Below are positions 44,462-53,174 of a stretch of DNA of 64,000 nt, one piece after another. The stretch's first letter is position 1, and the number at the start of each line of letters is the position of its first letter. The DNA is from Gordonia hankookensis. GTDB taxonomy: Bacteria > Actinomycetota > Actinomycetes > Mycobacteriales > Mycobacteriaceae. The stretch spans positions 124,001 to 188,000 of the forward strand of contig NZ_JACWMS010000002.1 of the NCBI RefSeq assembly GCF_014673215.1, in the 5' to 3' direction. The notes beneath the pieces are model-generated. The model was not told the DNA's origin. It saw only the letters and a list, made by a program, of their open reading frames with translations, and did no database searches. The translations under genes and the position numbers were made by a program.

Positions 44462-45675
44462 CCCAACATCCTTTCGGCAAAGGCACGCTGGCGCGCCGCG
44501 ATTCGTTCGGCCCATCCGGCCGCGTCGATGACATTGTCGGACCAGTACGGCAGATGCGCCTCGACATCGTCGATGTCGATCACCTGTGCCGTCGGTCCGC
44601 CTTCTGACGGTATCGGGTGATCGGTGCGCTGCCAGCGGAACTGCATTATCCCGGTGGTACGTCCGGTGGTCTCGATCCAATTGGCGACGCCCGGATTCCG
44701 CCGCGACACGACCATCCGGATCATGCCGTCCGGATCGACCTGCGCCTGCGCAGAATTGAGGCTCGTCTGGTGATTCACGTAATCGAGCGAGATGTACCAC
44801 ATGCTGCCCAGTTGGAAACCCTGGTAGGGCGCCTCCGACTTCGGCACGGTGATCACCATCGCCTCGTTGTCGGCCAGGCGGAAATGTCCGACCGACGACG
44901 ACTGGGTCGCCAGCCCGCCAGGAGTGAGCCGCGGCGCGGTGAAGGTGTTGACCGGCTCGTCCAGGTAGAACCACTTCGGAAAGTTGAACCAGGTGTTGAT
45001 CCGTGAGGTGAGCATCTTGCCCGCCGTTGCATATCGCCGCGTCACGCGCGCGAGATCCGGTTCCTCCGGGGCGGTTCCGACGGTGTCCATCCGTTCGATG
45101 GAGATGGACCCCTTCTTCTGCGTCCAGTCGCCATACACCTCACGCACCGCGAGCATCGAAGCGCCGTCGGCCAGCACGAAGTAGTCGTCACGCTCCTCGT
45201 CGATCGGCGGGCCGAAGGTGATCTCGAAGTCTCCGTCCGCGTCGATCGGGATACGGCGGTCGTCGAACGCATCATCGCCGCCGGGGACATTCGACGCCGT
45301 GTAGTCGCCCGCGAGCACCTGGAAGCTCAGATCGACTGTGCTGCCACGCCGTCCGCGCACCACATACGTCCCGTCCGACTCCACATCCGCGTGATAGTAG
45401 AGCGTGTCCGGGTTGTCGAGGCCCATCTTCGTCGTCGGTCCGGTCGACGTGATGAAGTTCGGGTGGCTCTTCTGCCGGGTCCGCACCAACTGCACGATCG
45501 CGGCGATACTGCCCCCGAGGTAGTCGTACCCCTCGGCGAGATCCTGCTCGCTCTCCACGAACTCGGCCGAGGCGATCAACCTCTCTGCCTCGGCGATCGC
45601 ATCGGTCAGTGGCCGCGTGACATCGACAGGACGCACGATCCCCGTGTCGGTTGATTCGCTCGTCGGTGAGCTCAT
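44458..45675 (-). CDS. DUF1214 domain protein
   Basis: 405 residues. The C-terminal region (FRLADNEAMVITVPKSEAPYQGFQLGSMW, then SLDYVNHQTSLN) matches what I know of DUF1214 proteins. No signal peptide or membrane segment is visible; function unknown. The gene is coupled by ATGA overlaps to hsaB above and the SDR below, so it belongs to the KstR-type steroid operon. The frame extends 69 codons upstream without a convincing start; ATG 45675 is chosen for the overlap. Confidence 0.8.
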   Translation of the reverse strand: MSSPTSESTDTGIVRPVDVTRPLTDAIAEAERLIASAEFVESEQDLAEGYDYLGGSIAAIVQLVRTRQKSHPNFITSTGPTTKMGLDNPDTLYYHADVESDGTYVVRGRRGSTVDLSFQVLAGDYTASNVPGGDDAFDDRRIPIDADGDFEITFGPPIDEERDDYFVLADGASMLAVREVYGDWTQKKGSISIERMDTVGTAPEEPDLARVTRRYATAGKMLTSRINTWFNFPKWFYLDEPVNTFTAPRLTPGGLATQSSSVGHFRLADNEAMVITVPKSEAPYQGFQLGSMWYISLDYVNHQTSLNSAQAQVDPDGMIRMVVSRRNPGVANWIETTGRTTGIMQFRWQRTDHPIPSEGGPTAQVIDIDDVEAHLPYWSDNVIDAAGWAERIAARQRAFAERMLG

Positions 45676-46244
45676 AGCCAGGTGTCGCCTCCGGTCCAGG
45701 TGAGGAAATTCTCCAATTCGGCCTGTGCGGGCGTCACCCGCGGATGCTCGGTAGACAGGTATCCGCCGCGGTAGAACAGCAACGGCTTGTCCTGCAACAC
45801 ATCGCCCAAGGTCAGTGCACGACCGATGACGATGTGATGATCCCCGCCATCGGTGACCCGCTCGACGTCGCACTCCACCCACGTCAGGGCGTGCCGGATC
45901 ACCGGCAGTCCCGCCGGTGACGGGTCCCAGGTGATGGTGCGGAACTTGTCGTCACCGGGTGCCCCGAACGCGGCGCTGACGTCCTGCTGGCGGTTGGACA
46001 GCACGTTGACACAGAACTTGCCGGTCTGCTCGATGACCTTCCAGCTCCGCGAGGTCTTCATCGGGCAGAAGATCACGAGCGGGGGGTCCAGAGACAGCGC
46101 GGCGAAGGACTGGCAGGCGAATCCGACCGGCGCCCCGTCCTCACCGATCGTGGTGATGACGGTGACGCCGGTACAGAACTGCCCCATCGCAGTCCGGAAC
46201 TGCCTCGAGTCGAAGTCCGCCGAGCCATACGGTGTGTGTGTCAT
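45672..46244 (-). CDS. hsaB: flavin reductase HsaB
   Basis: 190 residues of the NADH:FMN/FAD oxidoreductase (DIM6/NTAB) family. It strongly resembles mycobacterial HsaB (187 residues): FRTAMGQFCTGVTVITT, VGFACQSFAALSLDPPLV, FCVNVLSNRQQDVSAAFG, LLFYRGGY, and the ending DTWL. It supplies reduced flavin to the HsaA hydroxylase. I chose ATG 46244, one base after the hsaC stop; ATG 46274 would add ten residues inside hsaC. Confidence 0.93.
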   Translation of the reverse strand: MTHTPYGSADFDSRQFRTAMGQFCTGVTVITTIGEDGAPVGFACQSFAALSLDPPLVIFCPMKTSRSWKVIEQTGKFCVNVLSNRQQDVSAAFGAPGDDKFRTITWDPSPAGLPVIRHALTWVECDVERVTDGGDHHIVIGRALTLGDVLQDKPLLFYRGGYLSTEHPRVTPAQAELENFLTWTGGDTWL

Positions 46245-46245
46245 C

Positions 46246-47169
<924 letters not shown>

Positions 47170-47202
47170 CTACTGCTCGTTCCTCGCTCTGAAACGTCTG
47201 AA

Positions 47203-48387
47203 TCAGACCATGCTGTCGCCGATGGGGATGCCGAACTCGCCGTTGCCGAAGGCGACGTAGGCGCGCTCGGGATCGTTGGCCGCGTGCACACGTCCGCCAT
47301 GGGCATCACGCCAGAACCGTTGGATCGGCGAATCGAGGTTGAGCGCGCCACCGCCCGAATTCTCGAAGAGCGTGTCGATCGCGGCAACGGCACGGGCGGT
47401 GGCCCGCACCTGATCACGACGCGCCGCGAGGCGCAGCTCCATCGGCGGCTCTTCGCCCGCGAGGATCAGGTCGTACTCGTCCTGCAGGTTGCCCGTGAGC
47501 TGACGCCACGCGGCGTCGATGTCGCTCGCCGCGCCGGCGATCCGCACCTTGGCGAACGGATCGTCCTTGCTCTTCTCCCCGGCGTATGCCGCGCGCACAC
47601 GCTTGCCCTGATGCTCGACGTGCGCCTGGTAGGCGCCGTAGGCCATTCCGACGATCGGCGTCGAGATGGTGCTCGGATGGATTGTCCCCCAGGGCATCTT
47701 GTACACCGGTGCAGTGTTCCGCTCGAGCCCGGGGCTCTGGTAGGTGGCCATGGTGCGCATGCTCAGCACGCGATGGGTCGGCACGAACGCGTCCTTGACC
47801 TCGATCGTGTTGGAGCCGGTGCCCTTGAGCCCCACCACATGCCAGACGTCCTTGATGTTGTAGTCCTCGCGCGGGAGCAGGTAGGAGACGAAATCCACCG
47901 GTTTCCCGTTCTTGATGACGGGACCACCCACGAAAACCCAATCGGCGATCTCGCATCCGGACGAGAACGCCCAGTTTCCGTTGACCTTGTATCCACCGTC
48001 GACGACCTCGCCCATACCCATCGGGGCGTACGACGAGGAGATGCGAACCGAGGTGTCCTTGCCCCAGACGTCCTCCTGGGCCTGCTGGGTGAACAGCGCG
48101 AGGTGCCAGTTGTGGATCCCGATGATGCCCGACACCCAGCCCGTCGAGCCGCAGGCGGTCGAGATCCGGCGAACGGCCTCGTAGAACGTGACCGGGTCGA
48201 CCTGGTATCCACCCCATTGCTCCGGCTGCATCAGCTTGAAGAAGCCCGCGCCTTCGAGGCTGGAGACGGTCTCGTCCGGGATGCGACGCAGGTCTTCGGT
48301 CTGCTGAGCCCGTTGTTCGATCTCGGGAAGCAGCGCGTTGATCTTCTCCAGGACCTGCTCGGCCGCTTCGCTCCGCTGACTAGGCAT
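47203..48387 (-). CDS. hsaA: 3-HSA hydroxylase, oxygenase component HsaA
   Basis: 394 residues, the same length as M. tuberculosis HsaA with this start, of the acyl-CoA-dehydrogenase-like flavin monooxygenase fold. Diagnostic stretches: CGSTGWVSGIIGIHNWHLALF, RISSSYAPMG, GLKGTGSNT, and IQRFWRDAHGGRVHAANDPERAY. It hydroxylates 3-HSA to the catechol 3,4-DHSA using FMNH2 from HsaB. ATG 48387 has an AGGAG site. First gene of the operon behind the KstR-like boxes. Confidence 0.95.
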   Translation of the reverse strand: MPSQRSEAAEQVLEKINALLPEIEQRAQQTEDLRRIPDETVSSLEGAGFFKLMQPEQWGGYQVDPVTFYEAVRRISTACGSTGWVSGIIGIHNWHLALFTQQAQEDVWGKDTSVRISSSYAPMGMGEVVDGGYKVNGNWAFSSGCEIADWVFVGGPVIKNGKPVDFVSYLLPREDYNIKDVWHVVGLKGTGSNTIEVKDAFVPTHRVLSMRTMATYQSPGLERNTAPVYKMPWGTIHPSTISTPIVGMAYGAYQAHVEHQGKRVRAAYAGEKSKDDPFAKVRIAGAASDIDAAWRQLTGNLQDEYDLILAGEEPPMELRLAARRDQVRATARAVAAIDTLFENSGGGALNLDSPIQRFWRDAHGGRVHAANDPERAYVAFGNGEFGIPIGDSMV

Positions 48388-48455
48388 GTCGCCTGCTCCT
48401 ACTCGTTGCTCGACGACCATCGAGGTCGCCCCTGGTTCTCGTTCGTGTTTGAGAT

Positions 48456-48469
48456 TAGAACACGTTCTC
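48456..48469. promoter_or_regulatory. KstR-like operator 1 (hsaA side)
   Basis: TAGAACACGTTCTC contains arms AGAAC/GTTCT and fits TnnAACnnGTTnnA at all fixed positions except the last. It lies 69 bases upstream of hsaA. Confidence 0.65.
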
Positions 48470-48547
48470 ATTTATGTCGAGCACTGGGCCTTTGTGCCCA
48501 TTTCCTGCCCCGATCTACACCTCGGTGGGCGATTCGTTCCTCATTTT

Positions 48548-48561
48548 TGTAACATGTTCTA
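48548..48561. promoter_or_regulatory. KstR-like operator 2 (kshA side)
   Basis: TGTAACATGTTCTA fits TnnAACnnGTTnnA completely, with the perfect core AACATGTT. It lies 64 bases upstream of kshA. One box per divergent promoter. Confidence 0.65.
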
Positions 48562-48625
48562 GTATTGGCAGTGAGCCGATTCGCACCGAACGGGCGAGTC
48601 ACGCGTCAGATGACAGGAGTAATGG

Positions 48626-49840
48626 ATGTCTGCGACACCCGACACGAAGGCCGGCGCCACAGCCCCCGCCGGTGACGATGTCGACGTCCGGGAGATCGAC
48701 ACGGGCGCACCCCCCACGCGATTCGCACGCGGCTGGCACTGCCTGGGCCTGGTGTCGGAGTTCACCGACGGCAAGCCGCACTCGGTGCAGATCTTCGGGA
48801 CCAAGCTGGTCGTGTGGGCCGACGAGGACGGCAATGTCAACGTCCTCGACGCGTATTGCCGGCACATGGGCGGCGACCTCAGTCAGGGCAGCGTCAAGAA
48901 CGGCAATGTCGCGTGCCCGTTCCACGGCTGGCAGTGGAAGGGCAACGGCCGGTGTGCCACCGTGCCATACGCCAAGCGCAACCCGAAGCTCGCCAAGACC
49001 CGGGCCTGGCCGACGATGACCCGTAACGGACAGATATTCGTCTACAACGATCCCGAGGGCAACCCGCCGCCCGAGGATTGCATCATCCCGGAACTCGAGG
49101 AGGTCGGCTCCGAGGAATGGACCGCCTGGACCTGGAACCGGATCGTGATCGAGGGCTCCAACTGTCGCGAGATCATCGACAATGTCGTCGACATGGCGCA
49201 CTTCTACTATGTGCACTTCGCCCTGCCGGACTACTTCAAGAACGTCTTCGAGGGAGAGATCGCCGCGCAGTACATGAACTCGCACGGGCGACCCGACATC
49301 ACGCTGGGCACCAACTACGGCGACAGTCGACTGGAGTCCATCGCCGCGTACTACGGGCCCTCCTACATGCTCAATCCGATGGTCCAGTACTACGGCGGAT
49401 ACGCGGTGGAGACCATCTTGACCAACTGCCACTACCCGATCGATGAGAACTCGTTCGTGCTCATGTACGGAGTGATGGCAAAGGTCCCGGATGGCCTCAC
49501 CGCCGAGCAGGCGTCGAAGATGGCCACGAAGATCTCGGCTGGTGTCGAGGTCGGCTTCCTCCAGGACGTCGAGATCTGGAAGAACAAGACCCGCATCGAC
49601 AATCCGCTCCTGGTCGAAGAAGACGGTCCCGTCTATCAGCTCCGTCGCTGGTACGAGCAGTTCTACGTCGACAAGGCCGACGTCACCGATGAGATGTCCG
49701 AACGCTTCGAATACGAGATCGACACCGAGAAGGCCCTCGAGAGCTGGGGCGTCGAGATCCAGGAGAACCTGCGCCGCCAGGAGGAGGAAGCCGCTGCCGA
49801 TGGCCGCAACGCCGACTCCTCGGAGAAGGCCGAGGTCTGA
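48626..49840 (+). CDS. kshA: 3-ketosteroid 9alpha-hydroxylase oxygenase KshA
   Basis: 404 residues, Rieske non-haem iron oxygenase. Rieske cluster ligands are C78-x-H80 and C97-x2-H100. The mononuclear iron site includes N186 and D189 in NVVDMAHFYYVHF, with H192 and H197 spaced as in mycobacterial KshA (H181, H186). It hydroxylates 9alpha of AD/ADD-type steroids, opening ring B. It needs the reductase KshB, which is not in the window. ATG 48626 follows AGGAG with six bases between. Confidence 0.93.
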   Translation: MSATPDTKAGATAPAGDDVDVREIDTGAPPTRFARGWHCLGLVSEFTDGKPHSVQIFGTKLVVWADEDGNVNVLDAYCRHMGGDLSQGSVKNGNVACPFHGWQWKGNGRCATVPYAKRNPKLAKTRAWPTMTRNGQIFVYNDPEGNPPPEDCIIPELEEVGSEEWTAWTWNRIVIEGSNCREIIDNVVDMAHFYYVHFALPDYFKNVFEGEIAAQYMNSHGRPDITLGTNYGDSRLESIAAYYGPSYMLNPMVQYYGGYAVETILTNCHYPIDENSFVLMYGVMAKVPDGLTAEQASKMATKISAGVEVGFLQDVEIWKNKTRIDNPLLVEEDGPVYQLRRWYEQFYVDKADVTDEMSERFEYEIDTEKALESWGVEIQENLRRQEEEAAADGRNADSSEKAEV

Positions 49841-49844
49841 GACG

Positions 49845-50246
49845 ATGACGCGGGCAGCCGAGCGCGGCGGGATCACGGGGTCATCGGAATGGGCCAAGGC
49901 GCCCGACTTCCATGCCGATCCCGACCGGCGCGCGGCTGTCCACGACGCCACCGAGCGCGACCGAGACCACTACCTGCGCGGTGGTATGCGCGAGATCGAG
50001 TGCCGTAGCTGTCATGCCTGCGTGCTGGTCAAGAAGACCAGTTCGTTTCACACCAGCGTCCAGTGGAACACCGAGGCACGCGCCAGGTGCAACGAACTCG
50101 AACCGGACCGCGACGTGGGCCGGGCACTCCTGCCGGGCGCGATGATGCCGACATGCCCACGGATGTCGGCCAGCATCGATCACGGCGTCGCCGAAGGGAT
50201 CATCCCGGGTGAGTCGCCGGACAGCGACCCCGACGGCTACTGGTAA
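49845..50246 (+). CDS. small Cys-rich protein coupled to kshA
   Basis: 133 residues starting 4 bases after kshA. No signal or membrane segment. It has a CRSCHAC cluster (C53, C56, H57, C59) and two further cysteines at C82 and C104, which could bind zinc or an iron-sulfur cluster. I do not recognise a family. Its tight coupling to kshA and the KstR-like control suggest a helper or electron-transfer part for the oxygenase. Confidence 0.75.
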   Translation: MTRAAERGGITGSSEWAKAPDFHADPDRRAAVHDATERDRDHYLRGGMREIECRSCHACVLVKKTSSFHTSVQWNTEARARCNELEPDRDVGRALLPGAMMPTCPRMSASIDHGVAEGIIPGESPDSDPDGYW

Positions 50247-50284
50247 ACCGCCCCACAGGCCACTTCAGCCACTTCTGCCACGTT

Positions 50285-50301
50285 CTCAACCAAAGGTTGA
50301 G
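50285..50301. promoter_or_regulatory. inverted repeat after the Cys-rich gene
   Basis: CTCAACC-AAA-GGTTGAG, a perfect 7-bp hairpin 32 bases before the NlpC/P60 start. It may be a weak terminator of the kshA unit or an operator for the next gene. Confidence 0.35.
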
Positions 50302-50333
50302 CCGATTTCTGCCGGGTCGGTCACTGTATTGGC

Positions 50334-50837
50334 ATGCAGAATATTCGACGTCGTGTAGCCGGCATCGCGTGTGCGGCCGGTATTGCGATCGGCGCGTCAT
50401 TCGCGGCGCAGCCCCCCGCCCTGGCGGATACCGGTTCATCCGGTTCGTCGGGATCGATGGAGATCTACCTACCGGTCTCCACACCGGCAGGTATGCAGGC
50501 CCTCAACGCGGCCGTGACGCAGATTGGCAAGCCGTACAAGTGGGGTGGAACCGGGCCCAACTCGTGGGACTGCTCAGGCCTCGTCCAATGGGCGTTCCGT
50601 ACAGCCGGGATCCAACTCCCACGGGTCAGCCAGCAGCAAGCACGCGTGGGTCACGCCATCCCGTTCGGGGCCCTGGCTCCCGGCGACATCATGATCTTCT
50701 GGCCGGACGCCAGCCACGTGGGCATCTACGCAGGCTTCGGCCAGGTGTTCAACGCGTACGGCCCTAACGGGGTGCCGATCGGCTTCACGCCGCTCAATCG
50801 CATGCCCCCGCTCAAGACGATTCGTCGGCTGGGCTAG
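50334..50837 (+). CDS. secreted NlpC/P60 peptidoglycan hydrolase
   Basis: 167 residues. There is a Sec signal of about 31 residues, a short Gly/Ser linker, and an NlpC/P60 domain. Catalytic Cys80 (WDCSGLVQWAF) and His128 (SHVGIY) are present, so it is probably an active endopeptidase of the RipB/RipD size class, unlike mycobacterial RipD which has lost these residues. It acts on peptide stems of the cell wall. The 3' end overlaps the convergent gene by 26 bases. Confidence 0.88.
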   Translation: MQNIRRRVAGIACAAGIAIGASFAAQPPALADTGSSGSSGSMEIYLPVSTPAGMQALNAAVTQIGKPYKWGGTGPNSWDCSGLVQWAFRTAGIQLPRVSQQQARVGHAIPFGALAPGDIMIFWPDASHVGIYAGFGQVFNAYGPNGVPIGFTPLNRMPPLKTIRRLG

Positions 50838-51387
50838 CCACGTCCGGTCCGGTTGCGGAATCGGCCACCGTGTCTCGCCCGATGATCGCCGTCGACATCA
50901 TCAGGCCGAGGAGCACCACACTGACGACCAGCACTCCGACCAGGCCGTACCCGACCGAGATGATCGGTGTGTCCGCATCGATGGCGTCGGTGACCCGGGA
51001 TTCGAACAGATGCTTGCCGGGATCGGACAGCGTCACGACGGCTACGACCAGCGAGACGACCGACGCGATGCCCACCACCACGACGGCGGGCCACCGCAAC
51101 GCCGATCGCCACCAGGCCAGCGCGGCGGCGATCGCGATCACCACACCGACGGCGACAGTGATCAGCCCCGGCCTGCGGGTGAGGTCCTCGAGGAAGGCCA
51201 CATCTTCGGGCGCCGCGCCCGGCACCGAGACCCGGCCCAGGCCGGTCACCGACGGCTTGACCCCCTGATCGGACACACCCCACGGGACGAGGCTGAACGC
51301 GACGAGCAGTAGTCCGCCGAGCACCCCGGCAGGCCAGGTCCATCGGCGCACGTGGTCGGGCCGTGATCGGTCGACTCCGTCGGTCAT
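50812..51387 (-). CDS. membrane protein of unknown function
   Basis: 191 residues with four membrane segments: about 17-37, 74-93, 99-118 and 147-167. A short loop of about 35 residues lies between the first two. The layout resembles the Trp-associated Rv2091/TIGR-type four-helix membrane proteins of mycolata, but I cannot name it. Its start overlaps the stop of the upstream TIGR03086-like gene (ATGA), so both form one unit. Confidence 0.7.
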   Translation of the reverse strand: MTDGVDRSRPDHVRRWTWPAGVLGGLLLVAFSLVPWGVSDQGVKPSVTGLGRVSVPGAAPEDVAFLEDLTRRPGLITVAVGVVIAIAAALAWWRSALRWPAVVVVGIASVVSLVVAVVTLSDPGKHLFESRVTDAIDADTPIISVGYGLVGVLVVSVVLLGLMMSTAIIGRDTVADSATGPDVASPADESS

Positions 51388-51995
51388 TCCTCCAGGGTGC
51401 CATGCGGCCAGAACGGATCGCGGCCGGTCAGCCCCGCCAACCGATCGACGAGTCTGGCGTCCTCCGGGACCTCGACGACCGGCCCGAACATCCCGTCACG
51501 CTCGTTCTGCGGCTGCGGGGGATGGTGGAAGTCGTAGACGACCTGCAGGATGCCATCGGGTAGTTCGAGATCGACACCGATACTGCGCGCCACATCCCAC
51601 CCGTGGAGGACGAGTTCGGAGAGCGCGATGGTGCCCATGATCGCCCCCGGCGCGTCGACTCCGCCTGCCTGCGTCATCCCCTGCCACGCGTCGGGACGCT
51701 GCCAGCTCGCCGCGAGGTCACGCAGCCTGGACGGCACGACCGTCCGCCAATCGTCGGGCAGGACGCTCTCCGACACCTGCGGCGCCGTGGATGTCGACGG
51801 GCCCAGGTCTTTTCGAGCGGCGGCGGCAAAAGCCTCGCTCAGCCCTATCACGTGCGCCATGAGCGCACCGAGGTCGGTGCCCGCGCATGGCGTCGGTCTG
51901 TGGAGCATGTCGTCGTCGACCTCGGCCGCCAGGCCGAGCATCACGTCGGCCGCGGTGGAGATCTGTGCTGCATAGGTGACATCGGTGGACTGCAT
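51384..51995 (-). CDS. TIGR03086/mycothiol-dependent isomerase-like protein
   Basis: 203 residues with the DinB-like four-helix fold of the MDMPI_N/TIGR03086 group: LHRPTPCAGTDLGALMAHVIGL (His44 of three possible metal-site positions) and ELVLHGWDVARSIGVDLELPD. Members include mycothiol-dependent maleylpyruvate isomerase, but most are uncharacterised. ATG 51995 has AGGAG six bases upstream; the frame runs 48 codons further without family sequence. Confidence 0.8.
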   Translation of the reverse strand: MQSTDVTYAAQISTAADVMLGLAAEVDDDMLHRPTPCAGTDLGALMAHVIGLSEAFAAAARKDLGPSTSTAPQVSESVLPDDWRTVVPSRLRDLAASWQRPDAWQGMTQAGGVDAPGAIMGTIALSELVLHGWDVARSIGVDLELPDGILQVVYDFHHPPQPQNERDGMFGPVVEVPEDARLVDRLAGLTGRDPFWPHGTLEE

Positions 51996-52158
51996 GTGGA
52001 CTCCTCGTTCCGGTCTGACGACGGTCGGTTGAAGGTGTCGACCGCGCAGGTCCCCCGTTCTCATCGGTGTCCGGCAAACCCGGCATGTCGTCGATGATTT
52101 TCCGCCACGCTTGAGGTCAACAGTGGTGAACGATCCCAACCCGTGAGAGGACTCGGCA

Positions 52159-52959
52159 ATGAGCGACTATTCGGCACCGGTCGGCGCACCGATCTGGTTC
52201 GACCTGATGAGCAGTGATCCGGCGAAAGCCGTGGAGTTCTACGGCGCACTCTTCGGCTGGGATGTCGAAGGCCCCCCGCGTGAGGAGTTCGGCGGTTACC
52301 AGAACTTCACCAAGAACGGTAAGCGGGTCGCGGGACTGAGTCCCTACATGGCCGAGGCGGGTGGGCCGGCCAACGTGTGGTCGGTGTACCTGCACACCGA
52401 CGACCCCGCGGCCACCGGCAAGGCGATCGAGGAGGCCGGCGGAAGCGTCATGTTCCCGCCGATGGATGTCGGCGACGAGGGCACCATGATGGTCGCCACC
52501 GACGCCGCAGGTGCGGCCATCGGCTTCTGGAAGCCGAACCAGCACCACGGTTTCAGCCAGTGGGGCGACCACGGAACGCCGTACTGGTTCGAGTCCCACT
52601 CCAAGGACTACGCGAAGTCGATCGACTTCTACAAAGCCGTGCTCGGTGCTCGCATCGAGGAGGTTGGCACCGGGGGCGATCCGGATGCCGTCGGACCTGA
52701 TCACTACGGGCAGATGTTCATCGGCGACAGTTCCTACTCCGGGATCATGGACGCGGCCAAGATCCATCCGGCCGAGGTGCCCTCCTTCTGGCAGGTCTAC
52801 ATCACCGTCGATGACGTCGCGGCGTCGGTGTCCCAGGCCGAGTCACTCGGCGGCACGATCCTGATGCCCGGCGAGGTGACGCCGTACGGCACGCTGGCTG
52901 CCGTGACCGACCCGATGGGCGCCGTCATCTCCCTCGGAAATCCGCCTGCCGGGATGTAG
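52159..52959 (+). CDS. VOC (glyoxalase/bleomycin-resistance) family protein, two modules
   Basis: 266 residues: two VOC modules, about 8-125 and 140-262. Each starts with a 'P-x-WF-(D/E)' strand and has the 'A(K/V)xFYxxLFGW' helix pattern. Such tandem proteins include CFP30B-like hydroxylases/enzymes of unknown substrate in mycobacteria. GAGAGG precedes the ATG. Divergent from the TIGR03086 gene. Confidence 0.85.
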   Translation: MSDYSAPVGAPIWFDLMSSDPAKAVEFYGALFGWDVEGPPREEFGGYQNFTKNGKRVAGLSPYMAEAGGPANVWSVYLHTDDPAATGKAIEEAGGSVMFPPMDVGDEGTMMVATDAAGAAIGFWKPNQHHGFSQWGDHGTPYWFESHSKDYAKSIDFYKAVLGARIEEVGTGGDPDAVGPDHYGQMFIGDSSYSGIMDAAKIHPAEVPSFWQVYITVDDVAASVSQAESLGGTILMPGEVTPYGTLAAVTDPMGAVISLGNPPAGM

Positions 52960-52968
52960 GCCGCAGAC

Positions 52969-53018
52969 ACGCGGGTCTGGTCGGTTCACGCGGGTTGTCG
53001 ACGACCCGCGCGAACCGA
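52969..53018. repeat. hairpin repeat related to 27179-27273
   Basis: CACGCGGGTCTGG followed by TCGGTTCACGCGGGT, an 8-base loop TGTCGACG, and ACCCGCGCGAACCGA; the 15-bp arms differ at one position. The TTCACGCGGGT core is the same as the repeat at 27.2 kb. It follows the VOC gene by nine bases and could also end transcription. Confidence 0.8.
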
Positions 53019-53049
53019 GTTCACTCGCGGCCTCCGAATCGACCCACGC

Positions 53050-53149
53050 CATCCGCCGGTCGAGTACCCGCGAGCCGCCAGTCGAGTAGCCGCCATCCGC
53101 CGGTCGAGTAGCCGCGAGCCGCCAGGCGAGCGGCGTACCGAGACCGCCT
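53050..53149. repeat. tandem 44-bp repeat (GGTCGAGTAGCCGCGAG family)
   Basis: Copies at 53050-53093 and 53094-53137, each starting CATCCGCCGGTCGAGTA. Three near-copies of 'GTCGAGTAGCCGC' occur in the block. The second copy runs on as GCCAGGCGAGCGGCGTACCG then AGACCGCC. The motif GGTCGAGTAGCCGCGAG...GAGCGGCGTACCGAGACC is one I recall as a common intergenic element in Gordonia-like genomes. Confidence 0.8.
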
Positions 53150-53174
53150 GAGCCACAAGCGGTCTCACGCACGA

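Noticed and set aside
52960..53174. Repeat-rich gap considered as an insertion-sequence remnant
   Set aside because: No transposase fragment, no terminal inverted repeats bounding a unit, no target duplication visible.
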